DNA of 64,000 nt from Tragulus kanchil (GCA_022376925.1 JAIOJX010000024.1:165757608-165821607); one strand, 5' to 3'; positions 1 to 12,360 are shown, numbered from the stretch's first letter. Program-made: numbers and translations. Notes: generated from the letters alone by a model not told the origin.

Positions 1-661
1 GCTCTTTCCAGGACCCTCCAGTTAAATGCAATAGGAGGTTTGGGCCTTAGCATGTTTTCCATATACTGACAACCTTTTCCATATACTGACGACACACCGA
101 GATAAGGAAAGACTTGGTAATATTTTTTTTTATTGCAACTAGCATAAATATGCACAAGGGTATATTTAAAGGAGAACTATGTGATTTAATCAGCCATGTC
201 AATCAGCCTAAAGGCAGAGGTTAGTTACTAAAGATATCTCAAATGAGAACAGAGAAGACAGCTGATCTGGCAAGTTTGTATTAGATTCTGGCACTGACAA
301 TTATTGCCAGTTACCAGGTAAATAAATCAGATCTACAGACGGAGAGGCTGATGACAAACCTTAAAAGAATCAAAGAAAGTTACTTGGATTGAGCTTTTAC
401 ATAAAAGATATTAGATATTAGCTTGAAATACTGGTGGCAAGGAGGCATTTTTCTGGCAGAGATTAAAGAATTGATTAGCAAGGAATCAGTATTTTAAAAT
501 TTTGAGTGGAACAAAAGTTAGATTAAGTTGAGAGTTAGAATGGGAAAAAAATCTGCTTATAAATTTTTAGTTTTTTTTGGGCCCCATTTTTCAAACATGG
601 AGAGAGGTAAAATGGGTGACATTAGATTATTGTTATAAAATAGCTTGCCCCACTCAATCTG

Positions 662-835
662 GCCCCCAGGTGACACAGTTGGGAAAGAATCCAACTGGCA
701 TTGCAGGAGCAAGAAATGCGGGTTCAGTTCCTGGGTCAGGAATAGCAAGCCCCCACTCCAGTATTCTCGCCTGAGAATTCCAAGGACAGAGAACTCTGGC
801 AGCCATGGTTCCATGAGGTCCCAAAGAGTCAACTG
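662..835 (+). mobile_element. Bov-tA SINE, diverged
   Basis: Order of landmarks: TGGCATTGCAGGAGC, CACTCCAGTATTCTCGCCTG, GAGAATTCCA, then CAAAGAGTCAACTGAGCA. These match the body and 3' end of the tRNA-Glu-derived Bov-tA consensus, with many changes. Confidence 0.8.
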
Positions 836-924
836 AGCATGTATGCACACCCTATTCAGAGAAAATTAATATTCCAGTTCATTTTACTTAACAGGGCTTT
901 AGAGTTTCCAAATTCATTCACTTA

Positions 925-1030
925 TACTATTCCATGCTATCCTCATAAACTGTTTTATGAACTAAGCAAAGTTCCCACTGTTTATAGGTGAGTAAACTAA
1001 AGCACAGGAAACGATGACTTTTTCTAAGAG
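925..1030 (+). mobile_element. MIR SINE fragment
   Basis: TATAGGTGAGTAAACTAAAGC and following bases resemble the MIR core motif (ATGAGGAAACTGAGGCACAG). Only the core is recognisable. Confidence 0.55.
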
Positions 1031-1689
1031 TAAGTCCTGCTCTCAAGTCTTACTCTACTATTTATTGAGAGTAAAGGAAGAGGATATGGACCTAGGTCTT
1101 GTGGTTCTGAGTTCAGAGCTCTTTCCAGGACCCTCCAGTTAAATGCAATAGGAGGTTTGGGCCTTAGCATGTTTTCCATATACTGACAACCTTTTCCATA
1201 TACTGACGACACACCGAGATAAGGAAAGACTTGGTAATATTTTTTTTTTATTGCAACTAGCATAAATATGCACAAGGGTATATTTAAAGGAGAACTATGT
1301 GATTTAATCAGCCATGTCAATCAGCCTAAAGGCAGAGGTTAGTTACTAAAGATATCTCAAATGAGAACAGAGAAGACAGCTGATCTGGCAAGTTTGTATT
1401 AGATTCTGGCACTGACAATTATTGCCAGTTACCAGGTAAATAAATCAGATCTACAGACGGAGAGGCTGATGACAAACCTTAAAAGAATCAAAGAAAGTTA
1501 CTTGGATTGAGCTTTTACATAAAAGATATTAGATATTAGCTTGAAATACTGGTGGCAAGGAGGCATTTTTTCTGGCAGAGATTAAAGAATTGATTAGCAA
1601 GGAATCAGTATTTTAAAATTTTGAGTGGAACAAAAGTTAGATTAAGTTGAGAGTTAGAATGGGCAAGAAAAGTAATGAACCATATAATT

Positions 1690-2200
1690 TCTCTACTTTA
1701 AAACTCACTCAAAAGCATTATGGAGAGGAATTTGACAATACCTATCAATAATACAGACATTTTTTTCTTTGACTATCAATCTCCCCACACAACCTCCTAC
1801 ACAAGTACGAAAACAGTACATACAAGTTTATCATTAAGGGGTAATTTGTAAGATTTAGAGATTATAAATAACCGATGTATTTAGTAGTCAAGTACTGCAC
1901 TGGTTTAAAAAACTAGGATCCTTCTATTTGATGGAATACTATGGAATACTATGAGCTGTAAAAAGAAATGAGTAGGATCTCCATACAGATGTGAAGATAT
2001 CTACAGGTGATAGAATTAAGTGAAGAAGCAAGCCGCAGCATAGTGCACACAGTCTATTACTTGCCTGAATATACACATAACACTACATTCAGTGCAAAAG
2101 AGAAAGAACCTACCGTACTTGCCTTCATGTGTATAGAGAAACACTGGAAAGAAAATTAAAAATATTCTCTTTGGGAGGAATAATTCAAAAATAAAACATG
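1690..2200 (+). mobile_element. Old L1 (L1M/L1ME-like) 3' end
   Basis: GGAATACTATGAGCTGTAAAAAG, then AAGTGAAGAAGCAAG and CAGTCTATTACTTGC follow the order of the old mammalian L1 3' region (one-animal-per-line motifs of the L1ME tail). Strongly decayed, no coding capacity. Confidence 0.5.
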
Positions 2201-2289
2201 CTCAATTTTGAATCATTCTTAAATATATATTTAGGTGATATTACTTAACTTCTAGTCGTTGTGAACAGGTATTAATAACGAAAGGACCT

Positions 2290-2965
2290 CTACTTCATGT
2301 CGACCAAGACCCTCTGGTGGGCTGGGGAGTGTCTAGGGGTGGGCACGGAGGCAGCTCTGAGCTCGTTAGTCTTCAGGTGGCCTGCCTGCCGAGTGGGGCT
2401 ATGCCCTTGCCCAGTCAGTTGTTGGGCCTGAGGCCTCTCAGCCCCGGAGACGGCAGGCTCCTGGGTGGGGCCAGGTCTTAGAGCTAATGAGCCAAGATAC
2501 CAACTGCCAGCGACGCTCCCAATCTGTCCGCAGAGCCAGGGCGCGACAGAGCCTCCTCCCTTCCCCGCTTTCCCAGGCGGCCCCAGCGCCAGCAAGGATA
2601 TTGCCTGCTCCCTTTAAGGGTGAAGGTGTCATTTCTCCAGAGGTCCTGGGGGACTCCTGCAATGAACCCCACTGACCTTCAAAGCCAAATACTCTCGGGA
2701 GTCCTCTTCACGGTGCCAGCCCCCTGGACGGGGTAGCCTGATGCGGGAGAACCTCTGCAGTATAATGACCCCCCAGTTTGTGGTTCGCCCATCCAGGAGG
2801 TAGGGGATCTGATTATATGGCAGGTTTACCCTGCCCACTGGTTTCACTGTAGTTCCTTCTTTATGGCTTTAGCTATAAAAGATCTTTTCCGGTGGGTTCC
2901 ATTCTGTTTCACTGGTGGGGAACTGTTCTGTGCTCTTTAGAGGAGGTGAGCTCAGGGTCTGGTCA
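2290..2965 (-). mobile_element. L1 5'UTR, antisense, GC-rich
   Basis: On the minus strand it reads as the mammalian L1 5' region: CCTGAGCTCACCTCCTC near 2945, then GAAAAGATCTTTTATAGC, AAGTAGAGG-like and GCCCGCTGGC-like parts as I recall that consensus. It is clearly richer in G+C than the flanks. Chance open frames of 60-100 codons on both strands are by-products of the base composition. ORF1 does not follow to the left, so the element is truncated. Confidence 0.65.
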
Positions 2966-3354
2966 CTGTGCGCTCTCGGCTGCTTTTGACACAATGTTTT
3001 TTCTTTATTAGCACACACCTTTATTGGGACAATATTTTGCATGTGTTATTCTATAAGTGTTTCTGCTTTTCAGACCAGGACTTGTTTTTATTTGAAAAAC
3101 GTCACAGCTATATTCATGGTGAATGTTTCACTATTGGCAGGGAATTTCAAGACCTTTTAATCGTCCTTCCGAAATTGACGTAAAACTATGTAAGCCATCT
3201 CTGTGGGTACCTCCCAACACAATTCCAATCTGGGTCTGGGAGACTTGTCAAGGCATTCTCCCCTCCTATTCACTGGAGAAGTGGCTCCTACTCCCACTTA
3301 ACCAGAAGCTTAAAGCACACACATGTGAATTTAACGTGCATTCCTGAAGCAGAC
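2966..3354. other. No recognised element
   Basis: Mixed sequence with two short chance frames; I see no exon, RNA gene or repeat here. Confidence 0.5.
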
Positions 3355-3500
3355 TGGTCCGATAGACACAGATTTAAACATCAGCTCTGCCATTTGCAAA
3401 CTAAGTCACTTTGGGCAAATTAAATTTTTTACACTTTCAGTTCCTTCAAATATAATTTGGAGATGGTGATAATGATTAACTTATACACTTGTTAACTGGA
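3355..3500 (+). mobile_element. MIR SINE
   Basis: CAGCTCTGCCATTTGC, TCACTTTGGGCAAATTAAAT, CAGTTCCTTCAAAT and GAGATGGTGATAATGATTAA follow the MIR consensus in order (tCCCAGCTCTGCCACT, TTGGGCAAGTTA, CAGTTTCCTCAT, TGGGGATAATAATA). Confidence 0.8.
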
Positions 3501-3968
3501 TAGCATGAGATCACATAGGCAAATCACCATACCTGCCATCCTGTAGAGGATAATGACAATATTGTCCTTAACATCATTTCTTAAGGAGGATGAATTCAAA
3601 CTCACTATTACTTCATATGTATAAAAGATTCACTGAGAGAAAATATTGAGGAGTGATTGAGTTTTATCTATTTCTTTAGATAACCTGAGACATATTGAAT
3701 TCAGGTAGACCAACAAAGAGATATGTTTTAGGATTGAATTTCTTGGCCACATGTTGATCCATTTTTACCAGATGTATACTTTGCCTTTATGCCCTTGGTC
3801 AACATAGTGTAAAGTTACAGACTCAAATATGGTTGTATTTACATATTAACATTATTCATTACATAACATAGAGCTTCTCTAGGGAGAGTGTGCTAATCAG
3901 TTAAGTCCACAAGTATTCAGTTTATCATCCTTCCAAGGCTCAAGGTAGGACTATTTAGTCCTAGATAT

Positions 3969-3992
3969 TTATCTAACCTCTTGGTTAGATAA
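3969..3992. repeat. Short perfect inverted repeat
   Basis: TTATCTAACC, TCTT loop, GGTTAGATAA: a perfect 10-bp stem. It recurs at about 5075-5098 through duplication 2. Confidence 0.85.
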
Positions 3993-4030
3993 GGTAATTA
4001 CGGCATTTGCAACTTGCTCTAGGCACTGAA

Positions 4031-4151
4031 GGGCTTCCCCGACAGCTCTGATGATAAAGAATTTGCCAGCAATGCAGGAGACCCTGGTTTAATCCCTGGG
4101 TAGGGAAGATCCCCTGGAGAAGGGAATGGCTACCCACTCCAGTATTCTTGG
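4031..4151 (+). mobile_element. Bov-tA SINE, 3'-truncated (first copy)
   Basis: GGGCTTCCCCGACAGCTCTG start with tRNA-like A/B-box region, then GGAGAAGGGAATGGCTACCC and CCAGTATTCTTGG; it stops before the GAGTCGGACACGACTGAG end. Confidence 0.85.
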
Positions 4152-4284
4152 CTTCCCTGAGATTCTTCAAAAAGAAACAATGCCTAATACTTGTCTACTT
4201 TGATTTGGCAGTAGACTATATGAAAAGAATACAAAGAGTCTGTTTCAGTGAATATCATGAAAACATAGGCAGTTGTTAATGACT

Positions 4285-4474
4285 GGGCTTCCCTGGTGGC
4301 TGACACTGAAAAATCCACCTGCTGTGCAGGAGGCCTGGGTTCGATCCCTGGGTTGGGAAGACCCCCTGGAGAAGGGAAGGGCTACCCCCTCCAGTATTTT
4401 TGCCTGAAGAGTTCCATGGCTTGTTCATGGGGTTGCAAAGAGTCTGACATGACTGAGTGACTTTCACTTTTCTA
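4285..4474 (+). mobile_element. Bov-tA SINE, near full length (first copy)
   Basis: GGGCTTCCCTGGTGGCTGAC to AGTCTGACATGACTGAGTGA with the internal CTCCAGTATTTTTGCCTG. It lies 134 bp after another Bov-tA in the same orientation. Confidence 0.92.
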
Positions 4475-5136
4475 AGCAATGAAAAAGCAAATTTGATAAC
4501 ATCTAATCTCCAGTGACCCACTTTCCAATTGAGTCTAAACTTCCTTATTTGTAAAAGAGAGATCTTTATATATTTTTGTTTGTTTAAATTATGTTCCTTA
4601 CTTTAAAGTATATGAATTAAGGCATGAGAGGATAAATTAATCTACCTCCATAAAGTAGGAAAACCCTACAAATGTGATTTCTTAAACCTAAGCCCATTTT
4701 TTTTCATGTTTAAACTTATGTGAGAAACACTCCATTCACTGAGAGAAAATATTGAGGAGTGATTGAGTTTTATCTATTTCTTTAGATAACCTGAGACATA
4801 TTGAATTCAGGTAGACCAACAAAGAGATATGTTTTAGGATTGAATTTCTTGGCCACATGTTGATCCATTTTTACCAGATGTATACTTTGCCTTTATGCCC
4901 TTGGTCAACATAGTGTAAAGTTACAGACTCAAATATGGTTGTATTTACATATTAACATTATTCATTACATAACATAGAGCTTCTCTAGGGAGAGTGTGCT
5001 AATCAGTTAAGTCCACAAGTATTCAGTTTATCATCCTTCCAAGGCTCAAGGTAGGACTATTTAGTCCTAGATATTTATCTAACCTCTTGGTTAGATAAGG
5101 TAATTACGGCATTTGCAACTTGCTCTAGGCACTGAA

Positions 5137-5257
5137 GGGCTTCCCTGACAGCTCTGATGATAAAGAATTTGCCAGCAATGCAGGAGACCCTGGTTTAATC
5201 CCTGGGTAGGGAAGATCCCCTGGAGAAGGGAATGGCTACCCACTCCAGTATTCTTGG
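5137..5257 (+). mobile_element. Bov-tA SINE, 3'-truncated (second copy)
   Basis: Copy of 4031-4151 in duplication 2; differs by C to T in GGGCTTCCCTGAC. Confidence 0.85.
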
Positions 5258-5390
5258 CTTCCCTGAGATTCTTCAAAAAGAAACAATGCCTAATACTTGT
5301 CTACTTTGATTTGGCAGTAGACTATATGAAAAGAATACAAAGAGTCTGTTTCAGTGAATATCATGAAAACATAGGCAGTTGTTAATGACT

Positions 5391-5580
5391 GGGCTTCCCT
5401 GGTGGCTGACACTGAAAAATCCACCTGCTGTGCAGGAGGCCTGGGTTCGATCCCTGGGTTGGGAAGACCCCCTGGAGAAGGGAAGGGCTACCCCCTCCAG
5501 TATTTTTGCCTGAAGAGTTCCATGGCTTGTTCATGGGGTTGCAAAGAGTCTGACATGACTGAGTGACTTTCACTTTTCTA
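5391..5580 (+). mobile_element. Bov-tA SINE (second copy)
   Basis: Copy of 4285-4474 in duplication 2, unchanged as far as I can see. Confidence 0.92.
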
Positions 5581-5722
5581 AGCAATGAAAAAGCAAATTT
5601 GATAACATCTAATCTCCAGTGACCCACTTTCCAATTGAGTCTAAACTTCCTTATTTGTAAAAGAGAGATCTTTTATATATTTTTTTGTTTGTTTAAATTA
5701 TGTTCCTTACTTTAAAGTATAT

Positions 5723-7860
5723 GAATTAAGGCATGAGAGGATAAATTAATCTACCTCCATAAAGTAGGAAAAACCCTACAAATGTGATTTCTTAAACCTA
5801 AGCCCATTTTCCATTTATTCATTTTTTCATGAATAGATTCAAGAAATGGTTTTCTACAGACTATGTGAGAAACACTCCAAGTTTCAAGAGAAGTTGAAAG
5901 GATGCAGTTGCTGGTCTCAGTAACCAATTATAATCAAGTAGGTTCATAAAATATTTGCAGATAATACTTGTGAAAATTCAACATATATATAAAATTTCAA
6001 CATAGGTTCAAACATTAATACAAAATAAAGAAGCAAATAGATTGTATCATAAGTGAAACTTTAAAGATGAAATCGAGATTGTGGGATGAGGTAATCAGAG
6101 AAGGCTCCCTTAAAAAACTGATCAGATTTGCAGGAATTCAGACATGGAAAAAGAATTCAGGCCAGTGGAGTACACATAGCAGGGAGGCTTGGTCACAAGG
6201 TATTTTAACAGGACCTTGAAGAGACCACCCTAGGTGCAGGAAAGTGTTACCTTAGGGAATGTTTTAAGAATATAAAGAAGAAAAAGAGCAAAGGATATTA
6301 AGTGAAGTGGTTATGCTAGTGTAAGCAGATTTTTACTATGTGTCTGTCAGGAAATAATACATTGGACTCAAATCTTTGATGATGATTGAAATAATTGGTG
6401 GGTAATTATGAGTTCATTTAAATACCATAGTTGCTTAACAAACACTGTGAGTGATGTGGTTTTACCCCTTAAGTCATAAACTTGTTAATAAGCCTAATTA
6501 TTTCAGATTATCATAAATTTCACAAATGAAATAGGAAAGGGCCAACCCAACCACTATGAAAATCTTGGATAAAAGACAAGCCAAGGCATTCACAGTCACC
6601 TTTACCACAGAGGAATAAAGTACATTATTATTAGTTAAAATTCAAAACATTGAAACAACAAAATCAAAGTGGTAAAGAATTCACATTTTGATGATACCAG
6701 TGTTATATATGACTGACATGGAATACACTATGGTTCTTTCAAAATGTGGATGGAGAGGTCAAATGGGGCTTTGCAAGAGTCCAGTGCCCCTTTCCTTGAC
6801 TTTAAAGGTTTATTTTTGAATTAAGGCATGAGAGGATAAATTAATCTACCTCCATAAAGTAGGAAAAACCCTACAAATGTGATTTCTTAAACCTAAGCCC
6901 ATTTTCCATTTATTCATTTTTTCATGAATAGATTCAAGAAATGGTTTTCTACAGACTATGTGAGAAACACTCCAAGTTTCAAGAGAAGTTGAAAGGATGC
7001 AGTTGCTGGTCTCAGTAACCAATTATAATCAAGTAGGTTCATAAAATATTTGCAGATAATACTTGTGAAAATTCAACATATATATAAAATTTCAACATAG
7101 GTTCAAACATTAATACAAAATAAAGAAGCAAATAGATTGTATCATAAGTGAAACTTTAAAGATGAAATCGAGATTGTGGGATGAGGTAATCAGAGAAGGC
7201 TCCCTTAAAAAACTGATCAGATTTGCAGGAATTCAGACATGGAAAAAGAATTCAGGCCAGTGGAGTACACATAGCAGGGAGGCTTGGTCACAAGGTATTT
7301 TAACAGGACCTTGAAGAGACCACCCTAGGTGCAGGAAAGTGTTACCTTAGGGAATGTTTTAAGAATATAAAGAAGAAAAAGAGCAAAGGATATTAAGTGA
7401 AGTGGTTATGCTAGTGTAAGCAGATTTTTACTATGTGTCTGTCAGGAAATAATACATTGGACTCAAATCTTTGATGATGATTGAAATAATTGGTGGGTAA
7501 TTATGAGTTCATTTAAATACCATAGTTGCTTAACAAACACTGTGAGTGATGTGGTTTTACCCCTTAAGTCATAAACTTGTTAATAAGCCTAATTATTTCA
7601 GATTATCATAAATTTCACAAATGAAATAGGAAAGGGCCAACCCAACCACTATGAAAATCTTGGATAAAAGACAAGCCAAGGCATTCACAGTCACCTTTAC
7701 CACAGAGGAATAAAGTACATTATTATTAGTTAAAATTCAAAACATTGAAACAACAAAATCAAAGTGGTAAAGAATTCACATTTTGATGATACCAGTGTTA
7801 TATATGACTGACATGGAATACACTATGGTTCTTTCAAAATGTGGATGGAGAGGTCAAATG
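5723..7860. repeat. Tandem duplication 3 (offset 1095)
   Basis: Copies at 5723-6765 and 6818-7860. The left copy starts inside the right copy of duplication 2. The 52-base spacer 6766-6817 contains degraded echoes of both flanks. The duplicated DNA has no element I recognise. Confidence 0.93.
5880..6765. other. No recognised element
   Basis: AT-rich single-copy-looking DNA apart from its own duplication (matching about 6975-7860). No open frame over 60 codons, no repeat recognised. Confidence 0.5.
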
Positions 7861-8969
7861 CAGCAGGGAGAAAGCTTTTGCAAGAGCGCATTGTGTTTTC
7901 CTCTTGGTGTACATGTTAAATGAAGGGTGCTGTGGTTTACCCATATAATCTCTTCTTTGTTTGGAATCATTGTGCTCTAATGGGGAACATGCTAGCAGAA
8001 GACCTAGTGACGCAGAGCAGTTCCCCACCCTTTCACCAAAAATCTCTCCATCGGAATAGTTCCTGTAAGTTAGACTTCTGTCCTAAACAAGGAACTAGCA
8101 TTTTAGTCGACCATTAAAAAAAATAAATTCTTGGCTCTCCAAGCTCTTCCATGGGTGGATTCTCAATGTTCACCGCTCACAATATGCCTCAAAGTAAGTT
8201 CATATTGCAATATCTAATTTGCAAAATTTAGTTCTGCTTTTAATTAAACCAAGATTTCTATATGAATGAGAAATTAATAATTACACTGAATGCTTAGAAT
8301 AAGAAGTGGCTCTTTTTAGGCTGGGAATCCCACATTCTTTGATCTGCAACCACTAAGCTCCCATGCTCACTGCTGAGACTAACTGAATCCGAACTTAATG
8401 TAATCAATCACACCAAGAAAAGAGACACCATCAGAAGTTTCATTTTAAGACCACAGAGCACTAACAGAATTTATGGAAGGTTTGAATTAGTTAGTACCTT
8501 GGGAAGACATGTCATTCATAATAAAATTTTCTTAGAAAGATGGAGTGCTACTACAATACGATCTAAGAACAAATTTTATTTTTAAAGTAATTAGTACCAT
8601 TATATTACAGTGGAAAGTCCATGGGAAAGAAGAGAATGCCACAGTCAGTGCTCATCCTGGGAGGAAATAATTGTGGGAATCTTTCTCAAATGCAGTGTTT
8701 GACTTTGTTACTAGGTATGGGGCCTAATAACACCAAAGGTGTTGGCGATAGGGCACCCCGGTCCATGGAGCGGCCTTTTGAGTAATAATGTGATAAGCAA
8801 TAAGGTGCTACAACACTCTGATGGTGTGACTTCAAAACTGTGCTCTCCGCTGTAGAATGGCACCGTGAACTCCGGTCTCACAGCAGCACCAGAGGAGTCA
8901 GTGAGCACGTGGCTGTGAAGTGCTTGGCCAAGCTGACCTTTGACAGGAGCACAGGGGGAAGGGAGCAGG
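7861..8969. other. No recognised element
   Basis: Duplication-free. Open frames on both strands are short and show no family I know. A 208-codon minus-strand frame (8711-9337) runs through the neighbouring SINE and is rejected as a gene. Confidence 0.5.
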
Positions 8970-9154
8970 TGTGCGTGCTCAGTCGTGTCTGGCGCTCTGT
9001 GACCCCAGGGCCAGAGTCCATCAGGCTGCTCTGTCCACGGAGCTTTCCAGGCAACAGTACTGGAGTGGGTTTGCCATTTTCTACTCCAGGGGATCTTCCC
9101 AAACCAGTGGTCAAGTCTGAATTTCTTATGTCTCCTGCATGGGCAGGAATTCTT
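8970..9154 (-). mobile_element. Bov-tA SINE, antisense
   Basis: GTGCTCAGTCGTGTCTGGCG to CTCCTGCATGGGCAGGAATTC is the reverse complement of a Bov-tA, including CAGTACTGGAGTGGGTTTGC and CCAGGGGATCTTCCC. Confidence 0.9.
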
Positions 9155-9599
9155 GGGAAGCTTAGGAAAACAAAGGATATGGAAAATGCCATTGGTAATT
9201 GGGTAGCTGTGGTGGTGGGTTTTTGTGGAAGTTCTCCTGGCCTTAATTCTCTCATTGAGGTAGGAAGCAAAAGCACCATATGAGATTGAGGACAGGGGTA
9301 AGAATGTTGGAGATATGAAAAGAAAAAAGGGAGACATAGCTGTTTTTCATAAGTGATAGAAATAAAGGACTAGAGAAAACTGTATGATTGCGTGACAGGA
9401 TCAAGGCCCATTAGAGCTGTATACTCGTGAATTAAAAATGAGACCAGTGAGCATGGTTGAGTGCCTTCTCTATGTGTATTTAGCTTTATACCTTCCGATG
9501 TGGGAAAGGTGGAGAATTTTTAAGATTATTTTAATTATTTTTAGGTACTTAGCAACTTGTAAAAGGATGAGGATGAAGACACAGAAGTGACGAGTGAGC

Positions 9600-9960
9600 C
9601 TGTCTTTAAGTCTGAACATCTTTGATGTATATGTTTGCAAGGAATATTTTTGGTATCTACATCTTTATACTTATTATATTAATACTTTCTGTTGGATTCT
9701 TTATTGGTAGGTAGTGTCTCTTCCTTTTAATGCTTTATTCCTTTAATTTGCCTGATATGAATATTACTATAGCAGTCTTCTCTTGCTGAATACTTATATC
9801 TTCTTCCATTATTTTTTTCCCACTGCTTTTAACTTTCTAGGAAGTTTGGTATTGCGCATTTCTTTTCTGTGTATGTGAGCAAATAAACATTCTTTTAAAA
9901 TAATCTACTTGAGGTTTTTCCTCTGAATCAGATGTAGTAGGTCTTATAGGCCAATGCTTT
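9600..9960 (-). mobile_element. Possible old L1 fragment, antisense
   Basis: CTTTAATTTGCCTGATATGAA and the T-rich context resemble the antisense L1M segment just upstream of ORF2. Weak; could be unrelated T-rich DNA. Confidence 0.35.
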
Positions 9961-10720
9961 CACTTTAATAATTAGAAAAAGCTGGGTAAATGACAACAAT
10001 GCTATTTTTAAGGACATTGGAAACAATGGTAGAACAAGTGAAAACTCCAGAGAGGGAAGAAGCCTTCCTGTGTGAGCTGACAGTCTTCAGTTGGTTTTTT
10101 TACCCCTTTAAAAGCATTACCGATGCAGAGTATTACTGAGAACGGGGCTTGGAGCAGGCAGAAGTACTCGATCAGAGAAGAGAGGAACCGTCTGAGCATC
10201 AACAGGCACACGGGCGGATGTAAAGTCAAGATAAGCTCCACCCACACGGCAGCTAATTTTTACTGTGGGATATTTACAGAGTTCTGTGGTGGTATGGAAG
10301 CCTGGGTCAGGGTTGGGTTAGAAACTTTGAAAAGGCTGCACAAAGTCTCTTACAGGTCGTAAGTAGTGGCTAGGAGGCCACATTTCACAAACAGGTAGTT
10401 GGATTTTCCCCTTAGGACAATATGTCAGATGTTGAAGATGTGTATTGGAGGTTAAAGAGTTAAGCTCAAAACATTCAAAGCATAGAAGTAACTCTCCCTC
10501 CCCATTTCATGGCTGAGGATATACAGACTTTCCAGGTTCTTAATTAAAAACCTACAAAGACCTTGATCAAAGAACAGGGAAGAACTAGAGGTGTGCGTAT
10601 CTTATGAAAACTGTAATCCAGCTGTGATCCAGTTCAATCACCAACAAGTCATGATGTTCAGTCCCTCATGCTAACTGAAAATAACAAGAACCATCTCTGG
10701 TAGAAAATAATTTGTTTAAG

Positions 10721-10918
10721 GTGGCTTAGATGGTAAAGAATCTGCCTGCAATGCGGGAGACCTGGGTTCTATATCTGGGTTGGGAAGACCCCCTCGACCA
10801 GCTACCCACTCTAGTATGTATTCTCGCCTGGAGAATTCCATGGACAGAGACACCTGGCAGCCTACCGTCTTTGAGGGTCACAGAGAATCAGACATGACTG
10901 AGCAACTTTCACTTTCAC
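10721..10918 (+). mobile_element. Bov-tA SINE (first copy)
   Basis: GTGGCTTAGATGGTAAAGAA through CAGACATGACTGAGCAACTT. About 15 bases of the GGAGAAGG part are missing at CCCTCGACCAGC. Confidence 0.9.
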
Positions 10919-11797
10919 TAAAGGTCTGTAGTTATTTTATGCCCAGGGATTAGCGTAATAAATGCATGTAAGGAAAGCTACGTACATGATAGAAACAGAA
11001 AACATACAAAAGGATAAAAACCAAAAAATTTGGGTAGTTGAATTATAATTAGAAAAAGCTGGGTAAATGACAACAATGCTATTTTTAAGGACATTGGAAA
11101 CAATGGTAGAACAAGTGAAAACTCCAGAGAGGGAAGAAGCCTTCCTGTGTGAGCTGACAGTCTTCAGTTGGTTTTTTTACCCCTTTAAAAGCATTACCGA
11201 TGCAGAGTATTACTGAGAACGGGGCTTGGAGCAGGCAGAAGTACTCGATCAGAGAAGAGAGGAACCGCTGAGCATCAACAGGCACACGGGCGGATGTAAA
11301 GTCAAGATAAGCTCCACCCACACGGCAGCTAATTTTTACTGTGGGATATTTACAGAGTTCTGTGGTGGTATGGAAGCCTGGGTCAGGGTTGGGTTAGAAA
11401 CTTTGAAAAGGCTGCACAAAGTCTCTTACAGGTCGTAAGTAGTGGCTAGGAGGCCACATTTCACAAACAGGTAGTTGGATTTTCCCCTTAGGACAATATG
11501 TCAGATGTTGAAGATGTGTATTGGAGGTTAAAGAGTTAAGCTCAAAACATTCAAAGCATAGAAGTAACTCTCCCTCCCCATTTCATGGCTGAGGATATAC
11601 AGACTTTCCAGGTTCTTAATTAAAAACCTACAAAGACCTTGATCAAAGAACAGGGAAGAACTAGAGGTGTGCGTATCTTATGAAAACTGTAATCCAGCTG
11701 TGATCCAGTTCAATCACCAACAAGTCATGATGTTCAGTCCCTCATGCTAACTGAAAATAACAAGAACCATCTCTGGTAGAAAATAATTTGTTTAAGG

Positions 11798-11995
11798 TGG
11801 CTTAGATGGTAAAGAATCTGCCTGCAATGCGGGAGACCTGGGTTCTATATCTGGGTTGGGAAGACCCCCTCGACCAGCTACCCACTCTAGTATGTATTCT
11901 CGCCTGGAGAATTCCATGGACAGAGACACCTGGCAGCCTACCGTCTTTGAGGGTCACAGAGAATCAGACATGACTGAGCAACTTTCACTTTCACT
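11798..11995 (+). mobile_element. Bov-tA SINE (second copy)
   Basis: Copy of 10721-10918 in duplication 4, sharing its internal loss. Confidence 0.9.
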
Positions 11996-12340
11996 AAAGG
12001 TCTGTAGTTATTTTATGCCCAAGGATTAGCGTACAATAAATGCATGTAAGGAAAGCTACGTACATGATAGAAACAGATACATACATGATCTATAAATTGG
12101 AATTAAAAGACAAAGGACTTTAAAATGATATTATAAAGATGCTCACGAAATTAAAAGAAAAGATGAACAGAATAGGTGAAAATTAGAGTAATTAATAATC
12201 AGGATACATAAAAATGAATAAAGGATACATTCTGGAACTAATAAATACAATGTCTGAAATTAAAACTTCACTGAATGGTTTTAACAGAAGACAAGGTTAA
12301 TGAACTTAAAGGAAGTCCAAAGAAAATATCCAAACTGAAA

Positions 12341-12360
12341 CACACACACACACACACACA
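12341..12360. repeat. (CA)n microsatellite, first copy
   Basis: About ten CA units. The duplicate at 13436-13457 is longer by one unit, so the two copies of duplication 5 are not byte-identical. Confidence 0.85.

Larger units (their letters stand above)
1..1664. repeat. Tandem duplication 1 (offset 1117), left copy cut by window edge
   Basis: 1-545 matches 1118-1664 with only homopolymer length changes. The junction is near 546-550, so the second copy probably starts there and 546-1117 should match sequence left of the window. Confidence 0.9.
3628..5878. repeat. Tandem duplication 2 (offset 1106)
   Basis: Copies at 3628-4734 and 4735-5878. They carry two Bov-tA SINEs, which therefore appear twice. 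The last 45 bases of the left copy are a shortened, scrambled version of the right copy (about 5808-5878). Confidence 0.93.
9971..12077. repeat. Tandem duplication 4 (offset 1077)
   Basis: Copies at 9971-10999 and 11048-12077. One Bov-tA is inside. One base is lost in the right copy near 11267, which alters the chance open frame there. Confidence 0.93.

Noticed and set aside
4285..4474. tRNA-like A/B boxes suggesting a tRNA gene
   Set aside because: They belong to tRNA-Glu-derived SINEs (Bov-tA, CHR); no intact cloverleaf is present.
8711..9337. 208-codon minus-strand open frame
   Set aside because: Much of it is the shadow of a Bov-tA SINE (8970-9154); composition is not protein-like and no family is recognisable.
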